Shown in pieces: positions 1 to 6,561 of a stretch of DNA of 7,095 nucleotides. The notes beneath the pieces are model-generated. The model was given only the letters and a program-made list of their open reading frames with translations. It ran no database searches and was not told the origin of the DNA. This stretch comes from Methanoregulaceae archaeon UBA288 (GTDB taxonomy: Archaea > Halobacteriota > Methanomicrobia > Methanomicrobiales > Methanospirillaceae). Position 1 is the first letter of the stretch, and every line of letters begins with the position of its first letter. The stretch lies in assembly GCA_002495225.1 (NCBI GenBank), contig DAEF01000208.1:1-7095 (forward strand). Direction: 5' to 3'. Made by a program: the position numbers and the translations under genes.

Positions 1-240
1 TCCGAGCTGGAAGATCCGGCGATAGACCAGGACCAGGAAGACCGCGTCCCACGGCGGCGGCCGTGGCCGCCGCCCGGGACGCTGGAGAACCGGCGGGCGT
101 CCGTGGAGCCGGGTGTGGCGAAGGATCTGATAGACCCGTTCGCGGCTGATGCCATGTCGTGCGGCGATGGACGAGACATCCTCGCCACGATGGTAGGAGG
201 AGACGATCTCCCCGGGGTCATCGGCCGCTAACTTCTGCAT
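1..240 (-). CDS. Helix-turn-helix transposase-like protein, N-terminal part (cut by window edge)
   Basis: Reading leftward from ATG at 240, an uninterrupted 80-codon frame runs off the left edge. Residues 19-43 (GEDVSSIAARHGISRERVYQ and on) look like a helix-turn-helix, followed by the basic proline-rich linker HGRPPVLQRPGRRPRP (48-61). This layout is typical of the DNA-binding N-terminus of transposases such as the IS481-like and related DDE families. The catalytic domain would lie outside the window, so the family is not proven. The start is uncertain: the frame stays open upstream, and TTG at 264 would add MTPDETGC, which also reads like protein. A GGTG lies only 3 bases before the ATG, too close to be a good ribosome site. 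It could instead be a stand-alone HTH protein. Divergent from the secreted-protein gene to its right. Confidence 0.5.
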   Translation of the reverse strand, partial: MQKLAADDPGEIVSSYHRGEDVSSIAARHGISRERVYQILRHTRLHGRPPVLQRPGRRPRPPPWDAVFLVLVYRRIFQLG

Positions 241-261
241 ACACCCGGTCTCATCGGGTGT
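241..261. repeat. Perfect 7-bp inverted repeat at the start of the transposase-like gene
   Basis: ACACCCG (241-247) and CGGGTGT (255-261) are exact reverse complements around a 7-base spacer. They lie directly before the minus-strand ATG at 240. This could be an operator, a hairpin covering the translation start, or part of an insertion-sequence end. If the gene starts at the TTG (264), the repeat is simply inside the coding region. Confidence 0.35.
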
Positions 262-264
262 CAA

Positions 265-623
265 GTAATTATGAGATCCTACAGGGTACGCACCATGCAC
301 GCAGTCCGCCCCGCGCGGGGAAGCGGGCGCGAGGGGCTCGATCCGGTAGACAGACGCGGCGATCCGCGACCGGTTTACTCGACCCGCATGCCGGGGAGAC
401 GGCGGCGGAGGCAGGGCACCCGTTCGCGCCTGGCGAGTCGCCGGTTCGCAGTCGCCATGAGACGGTTGTTTCGAACCGTCCGGGATCGCGCCCTCCGGGT
501 TCGCCCGGGGATCGGTTCGAATCTCACCGCTCCGATCCGGGGACGGTTCTGTCGCGGACGTCCCCGGCGGAACGCAGGGAGACACGAACCGGCAGGTATT
601 TGGGAGACAGCCCAATTCTCTTT
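265..623. other. Intergenic stretch rich in short GC hairpins, no convincing gene
   Basis: Open frames cross this stretch, but their translations are runs of Arg, Pro, Ser and Gly typical of non-coding GC-rich DNA. What is visible is secondary structure: a 12-base palindrome CCCCGCGCGGGG (309-320); a CGCGG/CCGCG hairpin (355-368); GGCGA-G-TCGCC (432-442); GACGGTT/AACCGTC with a 6-base loop (461-480); CCGGG-TTCG-CCCGG with a UUCG loop (495-508, extendable to 493-510); and GGATCGG/CCGATCC (509-538). The last stems lie close together, so a structured leader or small RNA is possible, but high GC alone produces many such stems. A weak TATA-like TATTTGG (597-603) sits about 25 bases before the ATG at 624. 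Confidence 0.3.
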
Positions 624-1739
624 ATGAAAGTTATTTCGAGAATTGTCATTGCGGGACTTATCGCCCTCCTGATCCTGTTCCCCGCTGCGGCCGATACGGT
701 CGAGCGGCACCTCGCCGACGATGGAGCGACCGATCCCGCACCCCGGTCCGGTGCGCAGGGCACGGCGATCGCCGGCATATCGACAGCACCGCCTGCTGCA
801 CTTTCGGGGGTGCAGGAGGCGGCACCCCGCACCCCTGCACGGGCATGGGGAAAGCGGTATGCCGTTGGTGACCCGGGGACGTTCCTCCGGTCCCGATCTG
901 CCACGGGCACCGAACCGGCCGGGACGGGAACCCGGCAGGGTGCAGCACCCGTCCTGGAGCCCGAAAGCGAGACTGGCGGAGATGCTCCCCGTGCGGGCGG
1001 ATCGTTCGTTGGGTGGGCTCCTGCCACGCCGCCGCGCCAGGAGAGCTATCAGGCGCAGACGAGAACCTCGCTCAGCTCGACTCACGCCCAGCAGACTCCC
1101 GGTTCGCACGTCACCCTGACGGTGTTTGTCGAGAGGTTCGACGACGCCACGAACACATGGACTCCCGCCGCGAACGCCGATGTGAAGCTCCTGCAATCGC
1201 GCATCGCCGAGAAGCAGCCCGAACTCACGGGGGGCTGGACCGTCCTGGGCGATTTCAGGACGGACGCCGGCGGCAGGATCGTGAGCCAGGCGCTGGTGAG
1301 CGCGATCGGGTACAACGGTTTCAAGGCGTGGGAGACGGGTTCGTCCGGGGACGAAACGCTAGGGGCGTCGATGAGCCCGGCCGTGTGGGTGCGGACCAGG
1401 CATTCCACCCACTGGTTCGACCAGCCCTACCAGCCGTACGACGAGGCGCGGATGGTTTTGATGATCGGCTGGGCCCAGAGGGTCGGGGGGAAGATCCTGG
1501 ACGAGACGAACGCCCCGGTGCCGAACCAGAAGGTCGAGGTGTTTGTCTGGGAGACCAAAGAGGTCGTGGGCACCGCGACGACCGACCGGTATGGCGTCTT
1601 CCAATGGGGGAAGGATTATTTCTTTACGGACAAGCGACCGCCGCAGATGGGCGTCCGGTACGCTGGTGATTTCGACTACCAGGGTTTGCCGGACTGGCGA
1701 TGTTACGTGGAGACGGTGTACCCCGATCCGCCGTCGTGA
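624..1739 (+). CDS. Secreted protein with signal peptide and two beta-sandwich-like modules
   Basis: 371 residues, function not recognised. Residues 1-24 form a classic signal peptide: MKVISR, a hydrophobic core IVIAGLIALLILFP, then AAADT, with cleavage likely after the alanines. Residues 25-155 are low-complexity, rich in Ala, Pro, Gly, Thr and Ser, probably an extended linker. Two modules follow: about 161-262 (HVTLTVFVERF, then a stretch ending GDFRTDAGGRIVS) and about 278-366 (VGGKILDETNAPVPNQKVEV, then TATTDRYGVFQW). The pattern 'new form of a thing, then T.D..G.F' is that of carboxypeptidase-regulatory-like or bacterial-Ig-like surface domains. There is one cysteine (C360), no C-terminal anchor, and no PGF-type sorting tail. 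I chose ATG 624 because the signal peptide starts there; the frame is open back to 159 but not protein-like. No good Shine-Dalgarno: GGGAG at 602-606 is 17 bases away. It stands alone on its strand and shows no functional tie to the downstream restriction gene. Confidence 0.75.
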   Translation: MKVISRIVIAGLIALLILFPAAADTVERHLADDGATDPAPRSGAQGTAIAGISTAPPAALSGVQEAAPRTPARAWGKRYAVGDPGTFLRSRSATGTEPAGTGTRQGAAPVLEPESETGGDAPRAGGSFVGWAPATPPRQESYQAQTRTSLSSTHAQQTPGSHVTLTVFVERFDDATNTWTPAANADVKLLQSRIAEKQPELTGGWTVLGDFRTDAGGRIVSQALVSAIGYNGFKAWETGSSGDETLGASMSPAVWVRTRHSTHWFDQPYQPYDEARMVLMIGWAQRVGGKILDETNAPVPNQKVEVFVWETKEVVGTATTDRYGVFQWGKDYFFTDKRPPQMGVRYAGDFDYQGLPDWRCYVETVYPDPPS

Positions 1740-1767
1740 ACGCCCGGGCGGCGATGGGGGATCGGTT

Positions 1768-1789
1768 CCGGCCCTCCCGGTCTATTTTT
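1768..1789 (+). terminator. Weak hairpin plus T-run, possible terminator after the secreted-protein gene
   Basis: CCGG (1768-1771) and CCGG (1777-1780) can pair around CCCTC, followed by the only T-rich run nearby, TATTTTT (1783-1789), about 45 bases after the stop at 1739. Archaeal termination often needs only the T run. The remaining spacer to 1895 holds no gene and no clear TATA box at the expected distance before the ATG at 1896. Confidence 0.3.
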
Positions 1790-1895
1790 GTGGCGGGGCC
1801 GCGATCGATCAACCCCCGGCACACGCGCGGGGAGCCGGTCGAGCCGCGTCCGGAACGCATAACGGGTACGGCATCGACCATTAGCATGATTCGAG

Positions 1896-4800
1896 ATGGA
1901 CGAGACGCGTTTTGCCGAGTTCGTCGCGTTCGCCCGGGGCCTGAAGGGCGACGAGAAGAGCGAGGCGCAGACGTTTCTGACGCGTCTCTTCCAGGCGTTC
2001 GGCCACGCGGGGGTGCAGGAGGCGGGGGCGACCTTCGAGCACCGGATCCGGGTCGAGAGCAGCACGACGTTCGCGGACCTGCTCTGGCCCGGCCGGGTGC
2101 TGATCGAGATGAAGAGCCGGGGGGTGAAGCTCGACCGGGCCGTGGCGCAGGCGAAGGCGTACTGGGACAACGCGTACCGGGACCGGACGGAGTTCGTGGT
2201 GCTCTGCAACTTCGACGAGTTCGTGGTGTACAACTGGAACCTGCAGCGGGAGCCGCTGGACACGGTGACGCTCGAGCAGCTGCCCGAGATGTGGCGGTCG
2301 CTCGCGTTCCTGGCGCCGGGGAGGGTGGAGCCGATCTTCGGGAACAACCTGGTGGCGCTGACGAAGGAGGCGGCGGACCGGGTGGCGGACCTGTACGGGC
2401 ACCTGGTGGAGCGGGGGGTGGAGCGGGCGACGGCGCAGCGGTTCGTGCTGCAGTGCCTGGTCTGCCTCTTCGCGGAGGACACGGGGGCTCTTTGCCGACC
2501 GGTACACGTTCCTGTCCCTGGTCCAGGACTGCCGGAAGGGGCAGTCGAGCTACGACCTGTTTCCCCTGCTCTTCGGGCAGATGAACTCGCGCGAGCCGGC
2601 GCGGGGCGGGCGGTTCGTGGGGGTGCCGTACTTCGACGGGGGGATCTTCGCGACGATCGAGCGGATCGACCTGGATGCGGAGGAGCTGGCCCTGCTGGAG
2701 ACGGCGGCGCTGTCGAACTGGTCGAAGGTGCAGCCGTCGATCTTCGGGAATATCTTCGAGGACTCGCTGGACGCGGGGTTCCGGCACGCGAGCGGGGCGC
2801 ACTATACGGCCGAGTCGGACATCATGCGGATCGTGGAGCCGACCGTGCTGCGGCCCTGGCGAGAAAGGATCGCGGGGGCGCGGACGCTGGGGGAGCTGGA
2901 GCGGATCGGCGAGGAACTGGGTACGTTCCGCGTGCTCGACCCGGCCTGCGGGTCGGGGAACTTCCTGTACGTGGCCTTCCGCGAGATGAAAGAGCTGGAG
3001 CTCGACCTCTTCCGGACGATGCTCGAGCGGTACCCATCGGTGCGGATCGACCGGGTGCGCCCGAGGGTGACGGCCCGGCAGTTCTATGGGATCGATACGA
3101 ACCCGCTCGGCGTGGAGATGGCGAAGGTCACGCTCTCGATGGCCAAGAAGCTCGCGGCGGACGAGTTCAACGCGTTCACGCGGCAGCACCGGTTCCTGGA
3201 CGACGCGGAGTCGCCCCTGCCGTTCGACAATTTGGACGACAACATCGTGGTGGCGGACGCGCTCTTCTCGGACTGGCCGGAGGCGGACGCGATCGTCGGG
3301 AACCCGCCGTACCAGTCGAGGAACAAGATGCAGACCGAATTCGGTCGCGCATATGTTCAGAAGATGCGCGACGCCTACCCGGATGTTCCTGGCTATGCAG
3401 ACTACTGCGTCTACTGGTTCCGGCGAGCGCACGACGCGCTCGAAGACGGCGGGCGGGCCGGGCTCGTCGGGACGAACACGATCCGGCAGAACCAGTCGCG
3501 GGAGGGCGGGCTCGACTACATCGTACAGAACGGCGGGACGATCGTGGAAGCCGTCGGGACGATGCCATGGTCCGGCACAGCAGCGGTCCACGTCTCACTC
3601 GTGAACTGGGTCAAGGGAACGCCTCCGCCGGGGCAATACAACCTCGCCATTCAGAAAGGAGATGACAAAAGTGGTCCATGGGACGAATATCATCTCTCAT
3701 CAATTCCATCATCGCTATCGCCTTCGGTCGATGTTACGGGAGCTGTAACGCTCCAAGCCAATAAGACTCCAAAACGCTGTTTCCAGGGACAGACACATGG
3801 GCATACCGGTTTTTTACTCAGTCCGCTGGATCGGAAAGAACTGCTTGACATGGAGCCAGCAGCGGCCGAGGTGACCTATCCCTTCCTCACTGGAGAGGAC
3901 ATGCTTGGCGAGGTCGACTCCCGACCAAGCCGGTATGTGATCGACTTTCAGCCACGAGACTTATTCGAGGCGAAAGCGTACAGGCGCACATTTGCGATTG
4001 TGGAGAGCAATGTCCTGCCAACCCGCAAGAAAGACTTCGAAAAAGAGCAGAAGCAAAACGCAGAACTACTGGCAAAAGATCCCAATGCGAAACCCGATCG
4101 CCACTACGAGGATTACTACAATCACTGGTGGCTCCTGCTGTACGGTCGCGCGGAATTGATCACACGTATTGGTTCAACTCCCCGCTACGTTGGATGTAGT
4201 CGAGTCACCAAACGCCCCATATTCGAGCTCATCGATTCCGCTATCAGGCCGAATAGTCAGATCGTTGTTTTTCCATTTGCTGACGATTACTCGTTCGGCA
4301 TCCTTCAGAGCAGTCACCATTGGGCATGGTTCACCCAACGCTGCTTGACGCTCAAGGGCGATTATCGGTACACTCCCACGAGCGTCTTCAACTCCTTCCC
4401 CTGGCCCCAGTGGGGCGCCGTCACGGCCGACGAGGAGGAGGCGTCGGCCCGCTCGAGGCGCTCGCCCGTGGACGTCGCCCTGGCCGTGGCGGAGGCGGCG
4501 CGCGAGCTCCGCCGCGTCCGGGCCGAGATCCCGGGCCGCACACCCGATGTCGCTCCGCGAGCTCTACCGCACGCTCGAGCTCCCCGGCGCGAACCGGCTC
4601 CGCGACGCCCACGCCGCGCTCGATCGGGCCGTGGGCGAGGCGTACGCGTGGGGACTGCCCCCGGCGCTCCGCGAACTCGAGCCCCTCGCGCTCCTGCTCG
4701 CGCTCAACCAGCGCTGCGCCGCGGCGGAACGGGAGGGGCGGGCGATCGCCGGGCCGGGCCTCCCCCCGTTCTGCGAGGGCGACGGCCGGTTCTTCTCGGA

Positions 4801-4978
4801 CGACTGTTTGCGGATGCCGGCCGGGGCGGACGGCACCCCTGTCGAAAGGGGGAAGTTTGCGGCCGAGATGGAGTGCGTCGGCCACACCGACCTGACCGTC
4901 GATGACTACCTGGACCACCTCGAACGGCTCGAGGAGGGCGCCGCGCACAACCGCGAGATCTACGGCGACGATTTCTGA
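1896..4978 (+). pseudogene. MmeI-like type IIL restriction endonuclease/adenine methyltransferase, two frameshifts
   Basis: One polypeptide that would cut DNA and methylate adenine at the same asymmetric site, as in the MmeI family. With one extra base removed at each of two places it encodes 1026 residues (MmeI is about 920). Nuclease: D61, then nine residues, then E71-M-K73, the same D-x9-ExK spacing as MmeI. A helical connector follows to about residue 300. Methyltransferase: motif I DPACGSGNF at D348 (2938-2964) and catalytic NPPY at 469-472 (3301-3312), the N6-adenine type. Target recognition domain: about residues 570-835, ending near TPTSVFNSFPWPQW. C-terminal region: RELYRTLELPGAN, then LALNQRC, and a tail ending GDDF. 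Frameshift 1 is in GGGGG at 2483-2487: four Gs give EDTG-LFADRYTF. Frameshift 2 lies within 4530-4547, probably the CCCGGG at 4530-4535, before MSLRELYR (4547). ATG 1896 is the first start after an in-frame TGA at 1887; no Shine-Dalgarno is evident. All catalytic motifs are intact, so either a recently broken gene or a sequencing artefact. Confidence 0.85.
3600..4395 (+). other. Target recognition domain of the MmeI-like enzyme, low-GC island
   Basis: This part of the MmeI-like gene, after the methyltransferase core (which ends near the AAVHVSLVNW segment), matches where the family places its specificity domain. Base composition changes sharply. The line 3661-3720 has 26 of 60 G+C (43%), against 43 of 60 (72%) at 2341-2400 in the nuclease/connector part and 48 of 60 (80%) at 4681-4740 in the C-terminal part. 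Codons ending in A or T become frequent only here; the drop begins gradually from about 3330. Reading frame is continuous throughout. This fits replacement of the specificity domain by recombination with a related gene, known for type I and type IIL enzymes. The edges are approximate. Confidence 0.6.
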
Positions 4979-5131
4979 GCACCCTCGTCGACCGGCTCAA
5001 AAGTTCGTGGTCGTCTTCGTCGGCGTGAGCCTCCTGTGACGGGAGGGGCGGGGAGGGGCGCTCTCTCGTTCGCCGCCGCGATAGGAGAGAAAGGTAGGTG
5101 ACGAGCAGCAGCTCTAGACGGTCGCCTGTCA
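4979..5131. other. Spacer with short inverted repeats after the MmeI-like gene
   Basis: No gene is visible between the stop at 4978 and the tRNA-like sequence. CCTCC (5030-5034) and GGAGG (5042-5046) can form a small hairpin. A GGGGAGGGGCG-type purine-rich direct repeat lies at 5041-5060. CTCTC (5061-5065) can pair with GAGAG (5085-5089). The space from 5205 to 5396, on the far side of the tRNA-like sequence, likewise holds no supported gene, only a CGGGCG-GCTT-CGCCCG hairpin at 5326-5341. Confidence 0.3.
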
Positions 5132-5204
5132 AGCCCCGGTCGGGACTTTGAACCCGAACTCTGGAACTCAGAAGTTCCCAGGCTATCCGCTACCTCACCG
5201 AGGC
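5132..5204 (-). tRNA. tRNA-like sequence with irregular anticodon and T loops, possible tRNA pseudogene
   Basis: Read on the minus strand from 5204 to 5132, this is 73 bases, the standard length to the discriminator base. Acceptor stem: GCCTCGG with CCGGGGC, 7 pairs including one T-G. TG at positions 8-9. D arm: AGGT, loop AGCGGATA, GCCT (4 pairs, with A14, G18-G19 and A21). Anticodon stem: GGAAC with GTTCC, 5 pairs. Variable loop AGAGT, 5 bases. T stem: TCGGG with CCCGA, 5 pairs. U73, no CCA encoded, as is common in archaea. Two defects: the anticodon loop TTCTGA has 6 bases instead of 7, and the T loop TTCAAAGT has 8 instead of 7. The anticodon is therefore not readable with certainty (CTG or TCT if one base is missing). 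It may be a decayed tRNA, an atypical tRNA, or a sequence with indel errors. The match of four stems in order with most invariant bases is far beyond chance. Confidence 0.55.
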
Positions 5205-5228
5205 TTGTCAAAGGGGGCTTCCCAGCCA

Positions 5229-5236
5229 CATAATGG
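5229..5236 (-). promoter_or_regulatory. Possible TATA-like element for the tRNA-like sequence
   Basis: On the minus strand CCATTATG is centred about 28 bases before the first base of the tRNA-like sequence (5204), the usual distance for an archaeal TATA box. It is one of few AT-rich spots in the area. The match is weak and rests on position only. Confidence 0.25.
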
Positions 5237-5396
5237 TTCCCATGGCAAGCGCTCGGATGGATCAGCACGGTGGACTCCGCCGGTGTCGCGTCGGCCAGCG
5301 CCTGCGTCGGCGTCCAGCCAGGCCACGGGCGGCTTCGCCCGGCGAGTCTCGCGATTCTTCAAGACCTCCCGCGCTCCACCGTCATGCGATGACCCC

Positions 5397-5621
5397 GTGA
5401 CCGAGTACCGCGTGACGGTCGTTATGGAGCAGGACGAGGACGGCTACACCGCGTTCAGCCCCGATCTCCAGGGCTGCTACGCGCAGGGCGAGACCTGGGA
5501 GGAGGCGATGGCCACGATCCGGGACGCCATCCGTCTCCACCTCGAGGACCGCACGGCCGCAGGCGATCCCTTCGTCCCGTCCCGCATGGTGGGCGTGGTC
5601 CAGGTCAACGTCGTCGTATGA
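5397..5621 (+). CDS. hicB: HicB-type antitoxin (first hicBA pair)
   Basis: 74 residues. HicB antitoxins bind and neutralise the HicA RNA-cutting toxin and usually repress their own operon. The short partial RNase-H-like fold is recognisable: YRVTVVMEQDEDGYTAFSPD, then LQGCYAQGETWEEAMATIRD with a helix, then the strand VGVVQVNVVV at the end. There is no room for a separate C-terminal DNA-binding domain, so this is the short form, in which self-repression may need another part or partner. Start is GTG 5397: the nearby ATG at 5389 meets a stop after three codons, and the in-frame ATG 5424 would cut off the first strand. No clear ribosome site. The stop overlaps the hicA start (GTATGA, 5616-5621), so the two genes are translationally coupled. 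The antitoxin reading frame is intact. Confidence 0.85.
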   Translation: MTEYRVTVVMEQDEDGYTAFSPDLQGCYAQGETWEEAMATIRDAIRLHLEDRTAAGDPFVPSRMVGVVQVNVVV

Positions 5622-5837
5622 CCGGGAAGCTGCCGCGAATACCGGCGGTCCGGCTGATCCCGGTCCTCGAGCGGCGAGGATTCGTCTCGGGTCCGCCAGA
5701 GCGGGAGCCACAGGATCTACCGCAACGACGACGGGGTGCGCGTGACCCTTCCCGTTCACAGCAACCAGGTCCTCCACCCGAAGATCCTCAAACAGATCCT
5801 CCTCGACGCCGGCATCGACCCCGACGAGATTGCCTGA
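5618..5837 (+). pseudogene. hicA: HicA-type mRNA interferase toxin, frameshifted
   Basis: With one extra base removed this encodes 72 residues, a normal HicA length: MTGKLPRIPAVRLIPVLERR, then GFVSVRQSGSHRIYRNDD, then GVRVTLPVHSNQ and a last helix HPKILKQILLDAGI. HicA folds as a double-stranded-RNA-binding domain and cleaves mRNA with a conserved histidine, here H31 in GSHRIYR. The frame breaks in GGG at 5689-5691; with GG the sequence reads SVRQSGSHRIYR, exactly the family consensus. As written, translation from ATG 5618 loses the catalytic half and reads on to 5869. The start overlaps the hicB stop. Either the toxin is dead and the antitoxin lives on, or the extra G is a sequencing error and the pair is functional. 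Confidence 0.8.
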
Positions 5838-5847
5838 CGCGGGACGG

Positions 5848-6165
5848 GGTGCGGCGCTCACGGCCCTGAACCGCCCCCGCTCCTCTTCGCGCTCAACCAG
5901 CGATGCGCCGCGGCCGAACGGAAGGGGGCGGCCGATCGTCGGGCCGGGTCTGCCCCTATTCCGCGACGACGACGGCCGGTTCTTTTCGGATGACTGCCTG
6001 CGGATGCCGGGACCGGAGGGCACCCCCGTCGATAAAGGGAAGTCCACCGCCGAGATGGAGTGCGTCGGGCACACCGACCTGACCGAGGACGACATCCTCG
6101 ACCTGGAAGAGCGGCGTGAGATCGACGCCGCGATCGACGACGAGATCGAGGCCGACGATTATTGA
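5848..6165 (+). pseudogene. Truncated second copy of the MmeI-like C-terminus
   Basis: This is clearly related at both DNA and protein level to the end of the MmeI-like gene (about 4660-4978). Shared protein segments include LALNQRCAAAER versus FALNQRCAAAER, GPGLP, DGRFFSDDCLRMP, AEMECVGHTDLT and an acidic end (DDF versus DDY). Upstream homology fades near 5848, just after the hicA stop, so the nuclease, methyltransferase and specificity domains are missing. The frame is broken again: GGGGG at 5924-5928 must lose one G to join FALNQRC to RPIVGPGLPLF. From there to TGA 6165 the frame is open. The divergence (several substitutions and different tail residues) shows an older duplication or a remnant of a different allele rather than a recent copy. 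No product is likely. Confidence 0.75.
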
Positions 6166-6300
6166 CCGCGCCCGCCGGGCCGGATCTCGCCGCGCAGCGT
6201 GCCCCCCACAACCGGTCCGTCTCCGGCGGCCGAACGCGGATGCCGGCGCGGTGACACCGGCACAAGACGTAAGAGCCCGCGGCACCCAGAGACGATCAGG
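6166..6300. other. GC-rich spacer before the second hicBA pair
   Basis: 135 bases without a supported gene. No convincing TATA box is seen. AGACGATCAGG directly before ATG 6301 contains only a poor Shine-Dalgarno match. Confidence 0.3.
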
Positions 6301-6561
6301 ATGATCGTCCAGTACATCGCCGCAGCGCTCGCTTCGGCCCGGTACGAGGAGATAGAGGACGCGGAGCCGTGGTATGCCGAGATCCCCGGGCTCCGCGGGG
6401 TCTGGGCCACGGGCCGGACCGAGGACGAGTGCCGCGCCCGCCTCGCCGAGGCCCTCGACGGCTGGCTCCTCGTCCGGCTCCGCTGCGGCCTTTCCATCCC
6501 GCCCGTCGGCGGTGTCCGGCTCGAGCCGGCCGAGGCCCCGCACGCCGATGCCGGCGGATAG
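6301..6561 (+). CDS. hicB: HicB-type antitoxin (second hicBA pair)
   Basis: 86 residues, intact, and not a duplicate of the first HicB: the sequences differ strongly. Recognisable HicB features are the helix QYIAAALASARYEEIED, the segment WYAEIPGLRGVWATG, and the helix TEDECRARLAEALDGWLLVR followed by LRCGLSIPPVGGVRLEP. This subtype is common in cyanobacteria and methanogens and pairs with the GGxHPYMxxGD type of HicA. Start ATG 6301 fits the family N-terminus; the upstream frame is open but not protein-like. Its last 14 bases overlap the start of hicA at 6548, which couples the two genes. The residues after about 72 (RLEPAEAPHADAGG) are a low-complexity tail. Confidence 0.85.
   Translation: MIVQYIAAALASARYEEIEDAEPWYAEIPGLRGVWATGRTEDECRARLAEALDGWLLVRLRCGLSIPPVGGVRLEPAEAPHADAGG

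Noticed and set aside
424..540. T-arm-like GGTTCGAATC and serine-tRNA-like fragments near the hairpin cluster
   Set aside because: No acceptor, D or anticodon arm could be fitted on either strand around them.
159..623. Upstream in-frame extension of the secreted-protein gene
   Set aside because: The translation is Arg/Pro/Ser-rich and unlike a protein, and it would bury the signal peptide at 624.
507..1768. 12-base direct repeat GGGGATCGGTTC (507-518 and 1757-1768) flanking the secreted-protein gene
   Set aside because: In 7 kb of GC-rich sequence about one such repeat is expected by chance, and nothing else marks these as element ends.
1624..3591. Long 655-codon frame on the minus strand
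   Set aside because: It lies opposite the MmeI-like gene; its product is a low-complexity Pro/Arg/Ala string produced by high GC, while the plus strand has clear catalytic motifs.
2488..3665. Continuation of the frame starting at 1896 beyond the first frameshift
   Set aside because: After 2487 the similarity to the MmeI family continues in the next frame; the remaining open frame is Gly/Arg/Ala-rich shadow.
4548..4905. Continuation of the methyltransferase frame to 4905
   Set aside because: RELYRTLELPGAN and the rest of the C-terminal region are in another frame from 4547, so this end is an artefact of the second frameshift.
4960..5268. 102-codon minus-strand frame across the tRNA-like sequence
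   Set aside because: It overlaps the tRNA-like stems, has no family features and no ribosome site.
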